Source: 67-14 sp020438345 (lineage in GTDB: Bacteria > Actinomycetota > Thermoleophilia > Solirubrobacterales > 70-9). From it: a stretch of 64,000 nt of DNA. The stretch lies in contig CALMSY010000003.1 of NCBI GenBank assembly GCA_937872475.1, positions 1-64,000 on the forward strand, given 5' to 3'. How positions within the stretch are numbered: position 1 is the first letter of the stretch; every line of letters begins with the position of its first letter. Both the position numbers and the translations under genes were made by a program. Shown piece after piece: positions 25,992 to 34,608 of the stretch. Below the pieces are notes generated by a model. That model did no database searches, was not told where the DNA came from, and was given only the letters and a program-made list of their open reading frames with translations.

Positions 25992-26327
25992 GATGTGCTT
26001 CCGGACGTGCCTGTCAAGGGTCTCTCGAACCCAGCGCCGGGTCTCCGGGTCGGCCATCCGGTAGCGGCCGAGCAGCATCTTCTGGTCATCGAGGGGCAAC
26101 CCGGCGATTTCCCAGGAGACAGTCAGCCGCTCGAAGATCAGCTCGGTCCTGCGTTGCCAGACGTCATCGACGGAATAGGCCTGGTTGTTGATCTGCTCGT
26201 TCACCTTGGCGATCGAGGAGTCGCTAAGGAAATCCCGCAGGACCAAGGTGTTGCCTTCACGGTCGGTATAGCTGGATTCAGGAACTCTTTCCCGCTCCCG
26301 ACGTTTCGGCTTGCGTTTCTTCGCCAT
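25977..26327 (-). CDS. Small basic hypothetical protein
   Basis: About 116 residues. A Lys/Arg-rich start (KKRKPKRRERERVPES) is followed by a mostly helical, mixed-charge body ending in a Trp/Arg-rich helix (ETRRWVRETLDRHVRKH). No membrane segment or signal peptide. The basic head suggests nucleic-acid binding, but no family is recognised. The ATG at 26327 is preferred over a TTG at 26333. It is convergent with the ABC permease. Confidence 0.6.
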   Translation of the reverse strand: MAKKRKPKRRERERVPESSYTDREGNTLVLRDFLSDSSIAKVNEQINNQAYSVDDVWQRRTELIFERLTVSWEIAGLPLDDQKMLLGRYRMADPETRRWVRETLDRHVRKHIPGLA

Positions 26328-26412
26328 GGACAAAGCATGCCAAGCCTGGCCGGACAGGTGACTGGCAGTGGACTGGCGGACGCCAGGGTCACAAGCGAAC
26401 GCGATGCAATAG

Positions 26413-26440
26413 GGAAGGGCCGCCCGATGGCGGCCCTTCC
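26413..26440 (-). terminator. Hairpin terminator after the CocE-type peptidase gene
   Basis: A perfect 12-bp stem GGAAGGGCCGCC/GGCGGCCCTTCC with a 4-nt loop, 57 bp downstream of the minus-strand stop at 26497. A second, weaker inverted repeat (CCGTTCA/TGAACGG, 26457-26487) lies between. No U-run follows, but this is one of the strongest perfect stems noted in the window. Confidence 0.6.
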
Positions 26441-26496
26441 GATACCTCCCTGCCGTCCGTTCAGAACATCATGTTCTTTATGAACGGACTGTCACC

Positions 26497-28941
26497 TCAG
26501 CCGCCGTTGGTGGCGGGGGTAAATACCCGGCTGGGCTCGCCGCGGAGCGCGGTCGGAGCCGGCAGCGGCGTACCCTGAGCCGTCTGGCCCGGGATCACCG
26601 GCAACACAAGCTTCGACGGAATCGCGCCGCCGAGACCAATCGTGTTTCGGGTCTGACCCTTCTCGATCGTGTCGAAGTTCCAGATCGTCCGGTCACCTCC
26701 CGGTGCCTGGATATTCAGGCGAATCCTCGAACCCGCCCGGAACACATGCGCGGCCGGGTAGATCTGAATCCGGGTGTAGTTGTACTTGCCCTTCTTCAAC
26801 GGGGCTCCGTCCTTCTTGAGCCAGGTCTGAATCGGATCGTTCGCGGTTGACTGCTTCTTGTCGATCTTCCGGTGCGTCGCGCGCAGCCATCCGTTCTGGA
26901 TGTATGTCTCATTGCCGTCCGGGCGGACCTCGGTCAAAGTGACCTGAATGTCGGTGTTCCGCTTGTTCGACTTCAGATACAGGTCGACAGAAGAAGCACC
27001 AGCCATGAACAGGTCGCTGGTCATCGGCTGGGAAATGAAGCCAAGCCCCTTGCCAGCCGCAATCGGCTGCCAGTCATAAGGAGGCTGCGCCAGCCAGGAG
27101 TCGCCCTGTGCATTCGCACCCAGAGTCTTGGCCGGGCGGGCACTCGGGTCAGACGTGTAGCTGACCGAGCTGCCCTTCCTGGCCTTCTTCGAGGTCAGGG
27201 ACCCGCCCTTGCCCATGTAGAAGGCAGTCGGCTTGGTCGATGCGATCGGCCAGTTGGAGAACCCGGTCTCCCAGGCAGCGCCGATCGCACCCGGATCACC
27301 GGGGATCGCGGCACCGTTGTCCATCAAGATCCGGATCCTCGGATCTTTTCGGAACTCGGACTTGGCGAGTTCGACGTTGGCCGGAGTATTCGGCAGGCTC
27401 GCCCAGCGCGACTGCGTGATCGGCAGCGCCCCGGCATCAGCCAGGAAGTCGTAGAGGCTCGAACCGACCGCGAGGACCAGGTCCGGAACCTGCGGGATTC
27501 GGCCATTGCCGGTGAACAGGTTCATGAACTCGGCCCAGCGGGTGATCGTGCTCGGGCCGAGCGCGTCCACGTGAACGCCGTTCTGCATCGTGATCCAGAC
27601 GTCCTTGTTCTTCTTCGACAGGTTCTTCACAGCCTCGACCCAGTGGCCGCCGGTCTGCTCATCCTGAAATGCGCCTACCCAGTACACCGGGACATCGATG
27701 TTCTTCACCCATGCGCCCGGTGAGCGCTTGGTGAACAGCGATTCTGTCCGGTAAGGGTTGTTCACGATTTCCTTGTTGAAATCGCGAGTCTGGAGGCGCA
27801 TCGTCTGGTTGTCGATGCAGTGCTGCTTCTGCGATTCACGCAGTCCCGGGTCCCCGATATCGGGGTCGCCGGTGCTGGCCATGATCCTGGCCCACGGCTG
27901 CCCCCCGGTGGGAGCGGCCTCGGCATCCTGGGCGCGTTCACCGATCCAGCTGTAGGCGAACCCGTTGTTGAAGATGCCACCCGGGAAGCCGGTGCCGTAG
28001 TAAATGTCATCGGTGACGGAAAGTGGTGAAACAGCCGCAAGGTGCGGCGGCTGGGTACCGGCCGTGAAGAGCTGGGAGATCCCCGAGAAAGAGATACCGC
28101 CCATGCTGACGTCACCCTCGACCCAGTTCTGGGCGGCGACCGTCTCAATCGCGTCGTAGCCGTCATAGGTGGTCGGCCAGCCGAACAGGTCGAAGGCACC
28201 ACCCGAGCAGCCGGAGCCGCGCATCTGAACACTGACAACCGCGAAGTCGAGCAGCGGTCCGACCACTGACCCGACCGCGGTTGAAGTTGCCGGAGCCAGC
28301 GGATCGCTGGTCCCGCCGCTGCCGGTCAGGTCCGCGATGATCGCATTGAGGAGGTCATGCGGTGCCGCGGTCTGGTACCCGGAGTACTCGATGAAGGTCG
28401 GGAACGGGCCCTCGGCGAGGGTCTTGCCCATCGGCAGCCGGACCGTCATTGCCAGTTCGGTGCCATCACGCATGGTCACGTAGTTCAGACCCGGTTCAAG
28501 TTTCTTTCCGTCATAGAACGACTGCGGCGGATTGACACCCGGCTTGAGGACCTTGAACGAGCTGGTGCCCTGCGCACCACTGCCCTCCGGGGTACGCACC
28601 GTGTAGGTCGCGCCCGGCTTGACGTCGTAGAAGATCTTTGATCCGAAGGAATCGGCTACCCCGGTCCTGACGATCCTGTTCTCAGTGTTGACCAGGAGCA
28701 GCTTGACGCCCGGCGTTGCGTTTCTGACGTATGCGTCACCGACGCTTCCCTGAGCGGTGTAAGGAGCGACCGAGGTGATCTTCGGGGCTTTCTTGAGCTT
28801 CGGCTTGGAGGGCTTCTTTGCCTTCTTGCCCTTGCTGGCACCATTCGGCTTCGCAACCGCGGTGGCGGCCGTTCCCCCCATCAAGACCAGTCCTGCGACT
28901 ACCACGGCCAATGCGGCCAGATACACCCGAATGCTGCGCAT
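26497..28941 (-). CDS. Secreted CocE/NonD (X-Pro dipeptidyl-peptidase type) hydrolase
   Basis: About 814 residues. The signal sequence (VYLAALAVVVAGLVLMGG) is followed by a Lys-rich linker (KGKKAKKPSKPKLKKAPK), a small beta domain, then the S15/CocE alpha-beta hydrolase. The nucleophile Ser is in GGISFSG and the later His probably in NGVHVDALG. The C-terminal jelly-roll (X-Pro C domain) runs from about 620. Members cleave X-Pro dipeptides or esters. The ATG at 28941 has GAGGAA about eight bases upstream; another ATG lies five codons earlier. Probably exported and cell-surface associated. Confidence 0.88.
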   Translation of the reverse strand: MRSIRVYLAALAVVVAGLVLMGGTAATAVAKPNGASKGKKAKKPSKPKLKKAPKITSVAPYTAQGSVGDAYVRNATPGVKLLLVNTENRIVRTGVADSFGSKIFYDVKPGATYTVRTPEGSGAQGTSSFKVLKPGVNPPQSFYDGKKLEPGLNYVTMRDGTELAMTVRLPMGKTLAEGPFPTFIEYSGYQTAAPHDLLNAIIADLTGSGGTSDPLAPATSTAVGSVVGPLLDFAVVSVQMRGSGCSGGAFDLFGWPTTYDGYDAIETVAAQNWVEGDVSMGGISFSGISQLFTAGTQPPHLAAVSPLSVTDDIYYGTGFPGGIFNNGFAYSWIGERAQDAEAAPTGGQPWARIMASTGDPDIGDPGLRESQKQHCIDNQTMRLQTRDFNKEIVNNPYRTESLFTKRSPGAWVKNIDVPVYWVGAFQDEQTGGHWVEAVKNLSKKNKDVWITMQNGVHVDALGPSTITRWAEFMNLFTGNGRIPQVPDLVLAVGSSLYDFLADAGALPITQSRWASLPNTPANVELAKSEFRKDPRIRILMDNGAAIPGDPGAIGAAWETGFSNWPIASTKPTAFYMGKGGSLTSKKARKGSSVSYTSDPSARPAKTLGANAQGDSWLAQPPYDWQPIAAGKGLGFISQPMTSDLFMAGASSVDLYLKSNKRNTDIQVTLTEVRPDGNETYIQNGWLRATHRKIDKKQSTANDPIQTWLKKDGAPLKKGKYNYTRIQIYPAAHVFRAGSRIRLNIQAPGGDRTIWNFDTIEKGQTRNTIGLGGAIPSKLVLPVIPGQTAQGTPLPAPTALRGEPSRVFTPATNGG

Positions 28942-29104
28942 GCTGCGTTCCTCCATCCTGATTTCTGAGCGATGAGAGCACTTTCATCGGCTCCCCGGAA
29001 GAGGTCATCTTCCGCTCCCTGTCCGGGCAGTATACGAAAAACAACGGATTTCGTAAACGTGAGGGTTTCTGAGAGTGAAACGACCCGTTCGGAAGCCCTG
29101 CCGC

Positions 29105-30238
29105 TCAGGCGGCAACTTCTGATGCAGCCGCATCAAGCAACGGGCGCACGTTCTCACCAAAGTTGAGTGCTTCCTCCAAGTGCGGATAGCCGGAAAGGAT
29201 GAACTCGTCGATACCGACATCGCGGTATTCGAGCAGGCGCATGGCGACCTGTTCGTGGCTTCCTACGATTGCGGTTCCGGCGCCTTCCCTGACCAGTCCG
29301 ACCCCGGCCCACAGGTTGGGAGCGATCACAAGTGAGTCACGGTCGATCCCGTCCCCGTTCGTGTTGTGGCTGAGTTCGGTCATCCGGGCCTGGGCGGTTG
29401 ATTCCATCCGGGAGAATTTTTCCCGAGCCGCCTTGACCTGTTCCGGATCAATTGATTCCAGAATCCGCTCAGCCTCCAGCCAGGCCTCGTCCTCGGTGTC
29501 GCGACTGATGACGTGGATCCGCAGGCCGCAACTTATTGAGCGACCCGCTGATTCGGCTCTCTCCCTGACAACCTCCACTCTTTCGCCAACCGTCCCGACC
29601 GGTTCGCCCCAGGTCAGCCAGGTATCGGCATGGTGCGCCGCAACCTCCAGCGCCGGTGGAGAAGCACCCCCGAAATAGACCCGGGGTATCCCGATTTCCT
29701 CAAGACCGATTCTCAGACCGGCCTGATCGAGGTGAAAGAACTCGCCCTCATGGTCGAACAACTCGCCGGACCAGGATCGTTTGACAACATCAAGGAACTC
29801 AGAGGTCCGGCGATAGCGGGTTTCCTTGTCGAGATGGTCTCCAAAGGACTTCTGCTCGACCGGGTCGCCGCCAGTGACGACGTTGATCAACAGGCGGCCA
29901 TCGGTCAGTCGCTGAAACGAGGCGGCTTGATGGGCCGCCCAGGCGGGAGCGACCGCATCCGGCCGGAAGGCCACGATGAACTTGAGCTTTTCGGTGTGCT
30001 GGGCGACCGAGGCACAGGTGACCCAGGCGTCCTCGCAGCCGGAACCGGTTGGTGTCAGCACCGCCTCAAAGCCTGCGCGTTCGGCTGCCCTGGCTACCTC
30101 GGCCAGATACCCGACATCGGCCGGGCGCGGCATTGAGGTCTGGCCGAGACGATCGATCACATTCGTCACGTTGCGACCATCGCCCGATGTCGGCAGGAAC
30201 CAGTGCCAGCGAGGCGGTTTGTTATCCGGTTTTCTCAA
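29105..30238 (-). CDS. ssuD: FMNH2-dependent alkanesulfonate monooxygenase (SsuD-like)
   Basis: 377 residues of the bacterial luciferase-like fold. It should use reduced FMN and O2 to release sulfite from alkanesulfonates. Family segments: HWFLPTSGDGR, TPTGSGCEDAW (with the conserved Cys), KFIVAFRPD, LINVVTGGDP, YFGGASPPALEVAA and EFILSGYPHLEEAL. Start is TTG at 30238. No sulfonate ABC transporter is next to it, but an SsuE-like FMN reductase lies 2.4 kb away on the same strand. Other LLM oxidoreductase substrates remain possible. Confidence 0.88.
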   Translation of the reverse strand: MRKPDNKPPRWHWFLPTSGDGRNVTNVIDRLGQTSMPRPADVGYLAEVARAAERAGFEAVLTPTGSGCEDAWVTCASVAQHTEKLKFIVAFRPDAVAPAWAAHQAASFQRLTDGRLLINVVTGGDPVEQKSFGDHLDKETRYRRTSEFLDVVKRSWSGELFDHEGEFFHLDQAGLRIGLEEIGIPRVYFGGASPPALEVAAHHADTWLTWGEPVGTVGERVEVVRERAESAGRSISCGLRIHVISRDTEDEAWLEAERILESIDPEQVKAAREKFSRMESTAQARMTELSHNTNGDGIDRDSLVIAPNLWAGVGLVREGAGTAIVGSHEQVAMRLLEYRDVGIDEFILSGYPHLEEALNFGENVRPLLDAAASEVAA

Positions 30239-30261
30239 GGGTTGGGCCTTTCCGGGCTGGC

Positions 30262-31194
30262 TCAGAGGTGACTGCGCTCCGGGTCGCTCTCAAAATCGAG
30301 AACAGGGCCCATCGGGACCACCCTGGTCGGATTGATCTTCGGATGGGTGACGTAGTAGTGCCGCTTTATGTGATCAATGTTGACCGTGTCGGCGATCCCC
30401 GGCTGCTGGTAGAGGTCACGCAGATAGCCGGCAAGGTTGTCGTAATCCGCGATCCGCCGCTGGTTGCACTTGAAGTGACCGACGTAAACAGCGTCAAAAC
30501 GGATCAGCGTGACGAACAGGCGCCAGTCCGCCTCAGTGATCTCGCTTCCGGTCAGGTAGCGCTTTTCGGCAAGCAGATCGTCGATCTGATCGAGAGCCTC
30601 GAACAGCTCCACGAAGGCCGATTCGTACGCACTCTGGGTAGAAGCGAATCCGGCCCGGTACACCCCGTTGTTGATCGACCTGTAGATCAGATCATTGAGC
30701 CGGTCGATCTCGGGCCTGAGAGCAAGGGGGTACAGATCCAGTTCGGGATTCTCCGCCCACTCGTTGAACTCCGTGTTCAACATCCGGATTACTTCGCTGC
30801 TCTCGTTATTGACTGCCTGGCTGGTCTTCTTGTCCCAGAGGAGCGGCACCGTGACTCGGTCACTGAAGTCCGGATCGGTCATCAGATAGGCCTCGCTCAG
30901 ATATTCGAAGCCATTGACCGGGTCGGGATCCCCGGGGAGAAATCTCCACCCCTTCTCATCCCTGACCGGGTCGACCACCGTCATGGTGATCACGTCTTCG
31001 AGGCCCTTCAGCTTGCGATAGATGATGGCCCGGGAAGCCCAGGGGCAGGCATATGAGACATAGAGGTGGTAGCGCCCGGTCTCTGCCTTGAAACCCGAGG
31101 AGCCGTCCGCCGTGACCTCACCCCGGAACGCACTGGTCTGTCGGACGAATGCGCCGTTCTCATCGGTTTCCTTTTCGAACTGGGCCGTACTCAT
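30262..31194 (-). CDS. Glutathionyl/mycothiol-hydroquinone reductase (GST Xi type)
   Basis: 310 residues. The active-site Cys lies in SYACPWASRAII, and downstream RPEIDRLNDLIYRSINNGVY with GFASTQSAYE is the hallmark of the YqjG/EcfP 'Xi' GST class. These enzymes reduce thiol-conjugated hydroquinones back to free hydroquinones. Actinobacteria generally use mycothiol instead of glutathione, so the thiol partner is uncertain. The ATG at 31194 has GAGGA eight to nine bases upstream. It is 23 bp upstream of ssuD and probably co-transcribed. Confidence 0.92.
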   Translation of the reverse strand: MSTAQFEKETDENGAFVRQTSAFRGEVTADGSSGFKAETGRYHLYVSYACPWASRAIIYRKLKGLEDVITMTVVDPVRDEKGWRFLPGDPDPVNGFEYLSEAYLMTDPDFSDRVTVPLLWDKKTSQAVNNESSEVIRMLNTEFNEWAENPELDLYPLALRPEIDRLNDLIYRSINNGVYRAGFASTQSAYESAFVELFEALDQIDDLLAEKRYLTGSEITEADWRLFVTLIRFDAVYVGHFKCNQRRIADYDNLAGYLRDLYQQPGIADTVNIDHIKRHYYVTHPKINPTRVVPMGPVLDFESDPERSHL

Positions 31195-31396
31195 TTGAAT
31201 TCCTCGCTTCGGGTCGGGGGCCTGGCATCCGCTGCGGACCCTTCCAATCGTAGACAGCCGCTTCTGCCGACCCGAGCCTCGGGCGGATACCTTCGGTTCC
31301 CTCAAGGTAGTACCCGCCTCTATAGTGTGGGAGTTGCCGTATCGGTCCGGCAGCAGGGAAATGCCCGGCTCAGGGCGGGAGAAAAGGGAGAAGACA

Positions 31397-32593
31397 GTGG
31401 AACTTGTGCGTTTGCCCATTCAATTGAGAGTGTTCGCCGCCGGACTCTTGCTCGCCGTACTGGCGGTACTCGGGCTGGCCGTTGCACCGTCAAGGTCGGA
31501 TGCCGCGACGAAGCCATTCAAGATCGACTTCAACCAGAGCCGGATGCAGATCGGCATGCTTCAGGAGCTTCCGCTCGATCAGCTCGCATCGACCGCCTCG
31601 ATTGAAGGCACGATCGACGACCGGGGCACAGTCACCATCCCCAAGGACAATTTCAAGTTCCCGGCTGTCGGGATCAAGGAACCTGTCGCGCTTAGCGCCT
31701 ACATGGCAATCGAGGACGACGCGACCGGTACCTTCAACGAAACGACCGGTGAACTGGTCATTCCGGCCAAGGCAGGGATCTGGATCTCCGTGAACATGGC
31801 CGACCTCATGGGATCCCTGGAGGGGTTGGGAATCGATCTCGGCAGCCAGCTCGGACCGCTTTCCGGGCTGATCGGGGGCATCGGCGATTTGACTTGCGGG
31901 TTCGCCCCGATGGACGTGACCTTCACGACCGGCAGCAATTCTCTTGGTGCCGGTGCTCCGTTCCTCAAGGGCACCGCGGGACCCGGAGCGATAACCGCCG
32001 AGTGGGCGAAACTTGGACCTTTTGCCGGCCGGACCAAGATCCTCGGCTTCCTCGATGCCTGCCAGATGGTGCGTGACTACGCACCTACCCTGCTTCAGGG
32101 CGCGCTCGGAGGACTGCTGCCGGGAGGCCTTGACCTCGGCGGACTGGACATCGCCGCGCTGTTGGCGAACCTTGACAATGTGAATCTCGGCCCGAGTTCG
32201 ATCACCCTGACCAGAACCGTCGACGAGAGCGTGCCGATAGCGATAACTCCAGGGCCGGTCGGAAATCCTGACCTGAAGCTCACTGTTTCACCCAAGCATC
32301 GGCGTGTGAAGCCGGGCAAGCGGATCAGATTCACGGTCAAGGTACGGAATACCGGCGAGTCTGAGGCAACCGCTACCCGCGTCTGCATGAGTGGCCCGGG
32401 TGTCGGCCTGCTCGTCCGCTGGCGCTGCGGTTCCTTCGGCGCGATCCCGGCCGGGAAGTCAAAGACCCGCAAGTTCAGGACCCGGGTCTATGGAGAGGCG
32501 CCGGGGCGCAAGGCGAAGTTCCGGTTCAAGCTCCGGTCGGGCAATGCCCAAACGCGAAACGCGACCTCCTGGCTGCTGATTCGCAAGCGTTAG
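31397..32593 (+). CDS. Secreted surface protein with C-terminal CARDB/DUF11-like domain
   Basis: About 398 residues. The signal peptide (VFAAGLLLAVLAVLGLAVA, then SRSDAA) precedes a roughly 230-residue beta-rich region of unknown family (KPFKIDFNQSRMQIGM and GTIDDRGTVTIPKDNFKFP). A C-terminal immunoglobulin-like domain follows (LKLTVSPKHRRVKPGKRIRF, then VKVRNTGESEATATRVC). The second part matches CARDB/DUF11-type adhesion modules. The start is GTG at 31397 with GGGAGAAG upstream. It is convergent with the FMN reductase gene. Confidence 0.8.
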   Translation: MELVRLPIQLRVFAAGLLLAVLAVLGLAVAPSRSDAATKPFKIDFNQSRMQIGMLQELPLDQLASTASIEGTIDDRGTVTIPKDNFKFPAVGIKEPVALSAYMAIEDDATGTFNETTGELVIPAKAGIWISVNMADLMGSLEGLGIDLGSQLGPLSGLIGGIGDLTCGFAPMDVTFTTGSNSLGAGAPFLKGTAGPGAITAEWAKLGPFAGRTKILGFLDACQMVRDYAPTLLQGALGGLLPGGLDLGGLDIAALLANLDNVNLGPSSITLTRTVDESVPIAITPGPVGNPDLKLTVSPKHRRVKPGKRIRFTVKVRNTGESEATATRVCMSGPGVGLLVRWRCGSFGAIPAGKSKTRKFRTRVYGEAPGRKAKFRFKLRSGNAQTRNATSWLLIRKR

Positions 32594-32618
32594 AAGGAGC
32601 GGCCGAAAACCTCAAGGC

Positions 32619-32644
32619 GCCGGGGTCGGGCGTTTGCCCCCGGC
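32619..32644. terminator. Hairpin between convergent genes
   Basis: Arms GCCGGGG (32619-32625) and CCCCGGC (32638-32644) with a 12-nt loop lie in the 84-bp gap between two converging genes, so it could stop both transcripts. No T-run. Confidence 0.4.
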
Positions 32645-32677
32645 TGCCAAGCTGTTGAACTGTCGTTTGCCTGACTG

Positions 32678-33205
32678 TCAGGCTGTTATCCCTGCCAGCC
32701 AGCTTCCGCTTCGCTCGAGCCATGCAGTGACCAGACCGTCACTGCCGAGCGAAGCCAGTTCCGATTCCAGCGCGACCAGGGAAGGCGTGGGGCAGCTTGC
32801 GCCCATCTCCAGCAACGCAGGCCGCAGATGTATGTCGGCCGCCATCGCGTGACGGGCCTGCGGGGCGATCATCAGAGGGATTCCGGTCTTGTCCAGCAGG
32901 GCGGCTTCCGGCAGCCCGTCGAGGAAGATCTTGAGTAGTCCCGCGTAGCTCCCCATCACTGTCGGGCCCGCAGCTATGACCACTGTGGCGGACTGGACCA
33001 GTTCGCTCAACCAGGGCTCGAAACGACCGTCTTGAAGTGGCAGATCGACGAGGTCGATTGCTACTGCCGGTGCTTCGCCGAGCTGGACGGCGAGGCCATC
33101 GGCAATGCCGGACGCCAGCCTCAGGGTGCGGCTGTCCCGCCTCGGGTTTCCGACATTCGCGACGACATTCGGTGTGAATCCGGGGTGAAGGCTTTTTTGA
33201 GTCAT
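32678..33205 (-). CDS. NADPH-dependent FMN reductase (SsuE/MsuE-like)
   Basis: 175 residues of flavodoxin-like fold. N-terminal ANVGNPRRDSRTLRLA (phosphate-binding loop), the central AAGPTVMGSYAGLLKIFLDG (flavin-binding P-x-Y/M-x-G-S-x-x-G-x-L-K motif) and LIAPQARHAM mark it. It would supply FMNH2 to a two-component monooxygenase such as the SsuD-like enzyme at 29105. It is separated from that gene by a convergent surface-protein gene, so co-regulation is not assured. The ATG at 33205 is supported by homology. Confidence 0.88.
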   Translation of the reverse strand: MTQKSLHPGFTPNVVANVGNPRRDSRTLRLASGIADGLAVQLGEAPAVAIDLVDLPLQDGRFEPWLSELVQSATVVIAAGPTVMGSYAGLLKIFLDGLPEAALLDKTGIPLMIAPQARHAMAADIHLRPALLEMGASCPTPSLVALESELASLGSDGLVTAWLERSGSWLAGITA

Positions 33206-33239
33206 CGGCTTTCCTGTCAAACGAGGGGAATGAGGATGG

Positions 33240-33271
33240 ACGGGGGCCGAACCATCCGGCCCGGCCCCCGT
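33240..33271 (-). promoter_or_regulatory. Strong leader hairpin upstream of FMN reductase
   Basis: Perfect 10-bp arms ACGGGGGCCG (33240-33249) and CGGCCCCCGT (33262-33271) with a 12-nt loop, 35 bp upstream of the FMN reductase ATG. It lies in the divergent intergenic region, so it is not an end-of-gene terminator for either neighbour. It may be a leader attenuator, an RNA-stability element or an operator. I do not recognise a known riboswitch. Confidence 0.5.
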
Positions 33272-33351
33272 ACCTTGCGTCCAGCCGGGAAGTTCCATGC
33301 TTCAGCCGGATGGCCGGCATTTCCGGCGCTGAACTGGAATAGTCATGACCC

Positions 33352-34608
33352 TTGAAGTCCTCCGTTTCGTCCCGGGCCGTATCAGTAGCCGCTCTTTGCC
33401 TCGCCCTGATGGCGTCGGTCCTGGCTGGCTGCGGGAATGACAACGACAACGAAACGACGCGCGAGCTCAGGATCTACGTCAGCCAGCCGCTGAAGGGCGA
33501 ACGGGGTGGCCAGGACTTCCTTCGCGCGGTGGAAATCGCAGTGGAGGACATGGGCGGACGGATCGGGCCGGCCAGAATCGAGGTGGTCGGCCTGAACGAC
33601 GCCGATGATGACGGCAACTGGCTTGAGGGACTGGTACGCCGGAACGCCCGCAAAGCCGCCGGGGACGACTCCGCCGTCGCGTACATCGGTGAATTCGATT
33701 CCGGCGGAACCGAGGTAGCCATGCCGATCCTCAACCGGGCCGGGATCCTTCAGGTGAGCTCCGGCTCGACAGCAGTCAAGCTGACCATCCCGCCTCCGGA
33801 AGTAGGCGAGCGGTTGAGACCGACCGGGATCCGGACCTTCGGCCGCGTAGTCCCCAACGACAACGTCCAGGCAGCTGCGCTCGCACTCTTCATGGAAGAG
33901 GAAGACGTAGACGAAATCTTCGTGGTCGATGACGGAAGCACCTACGGACGCGGGCTTCGCTACCGCTTCGAAAAGATCGCGAAGATCACAGGGATCCGAA
34001 TCGAAGGCGGTGCGAGCCTGACCAGGACAGGCCAGATCGGGGACATCACCGAGAGAGTGCTCGACTCTGGAGCCGACGCGATGCTCTACGCCGGATCAAA
34101 CCTCGAGCTTGGCCGTGACCTCCTCGAGTCAGTCCACCGCAGCAATGGCCTGATCAAGCTCTTCGGCGGAGACGGAATCTCCTTCGCCAGCTTTCTCGAA
34201 TCAATCGGCGACACCGCATTGGACACCTACGTCACGGCACCGATGCTTCCGGCCGGAAACTATGCCCGGAGCGGCGAGTCCTTTCTGAGCAAGTTCCAGG
34301 ACCGGTTCGGACGGCCAGCCGAACCGATGTCGGTCTTCGCATACGAAGCCGGGCGGGTTGTATTCGACTCGATCAGGCGCGGTGTTCGGGGTGACATCGC
34401 GACCGAACCGATCACCTCGATCAGGTCCGGGACCCGCGAGGCATTCTTCGACACCTCGGAACGCGCTTCACCTCTCGGCAGCTATTCGATCGACGCAAAC
34501 GGGGACACCACGCTCAGCTTCTACGGTGCCTACCGGGTCGAGGATGGCCAGCTCGTGCTTGGTCGAACGATCGACATCCCGCCATCGCTGCTCCTGGAGG
34601 ACGAGTGA
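33352..34608 (+). CDS. ABC-type substrate-binding lipoprotein (Leu/Ile/Val-receptor family)
   Basis: 418 residues. The lipoprotein signal ends in the lipobox LAGC, so it is anchored by a lipidated Cys. The body is a periplasmic-binding-protein type 1 fold (EIAVEDMGGRIG, YIGEFDSGGTEVAMPILNRA, VVDDGSTYGRGL, KLFGGDGISF). No permease or ATPase genes accompany it. Its stop overlaps the start of a DUF4239 membrane protein (GTGA), so it may be a sensor or accessory rather than an importer subunit. The start is TTG at 33352. Confidence 0.88.
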   Translation: MKSSVSSRAVSVAALCLALMASVLAGCGNDNDNETTRELRIYVSQPLKGERGGQDFLRAVEIAVEDMGGRIGPARIEVVGLNDADDDGNWLEGLVRRNARKAAGDDSAVAYIGEFDSGGTEVAMPILNRAGILQVSSGSTAVKLTIPPPEVGERLRPTGIRTFGRVVPNDNVQAAALALFMEEEDVDEIFVVDDGSTYGRGLRYRFEKIAKITGIRIEGGASLTRTGQIGDITERVLDSGADAMLYAGSNLELGRDLLESVHRSNGLIKLFGGDGISFASFLESIGDTALDTYVTAPMLPAGNYARSGESFLSKFQDRFGRPAEPMSVFAYEAGRVVFDSIRRGVRGDIATEPITSIRSGTREAFFDTSERASPLGSYSIDANGDTTLSFYGAYRVEDGQLVLGRTIDIPPSLLLEDE

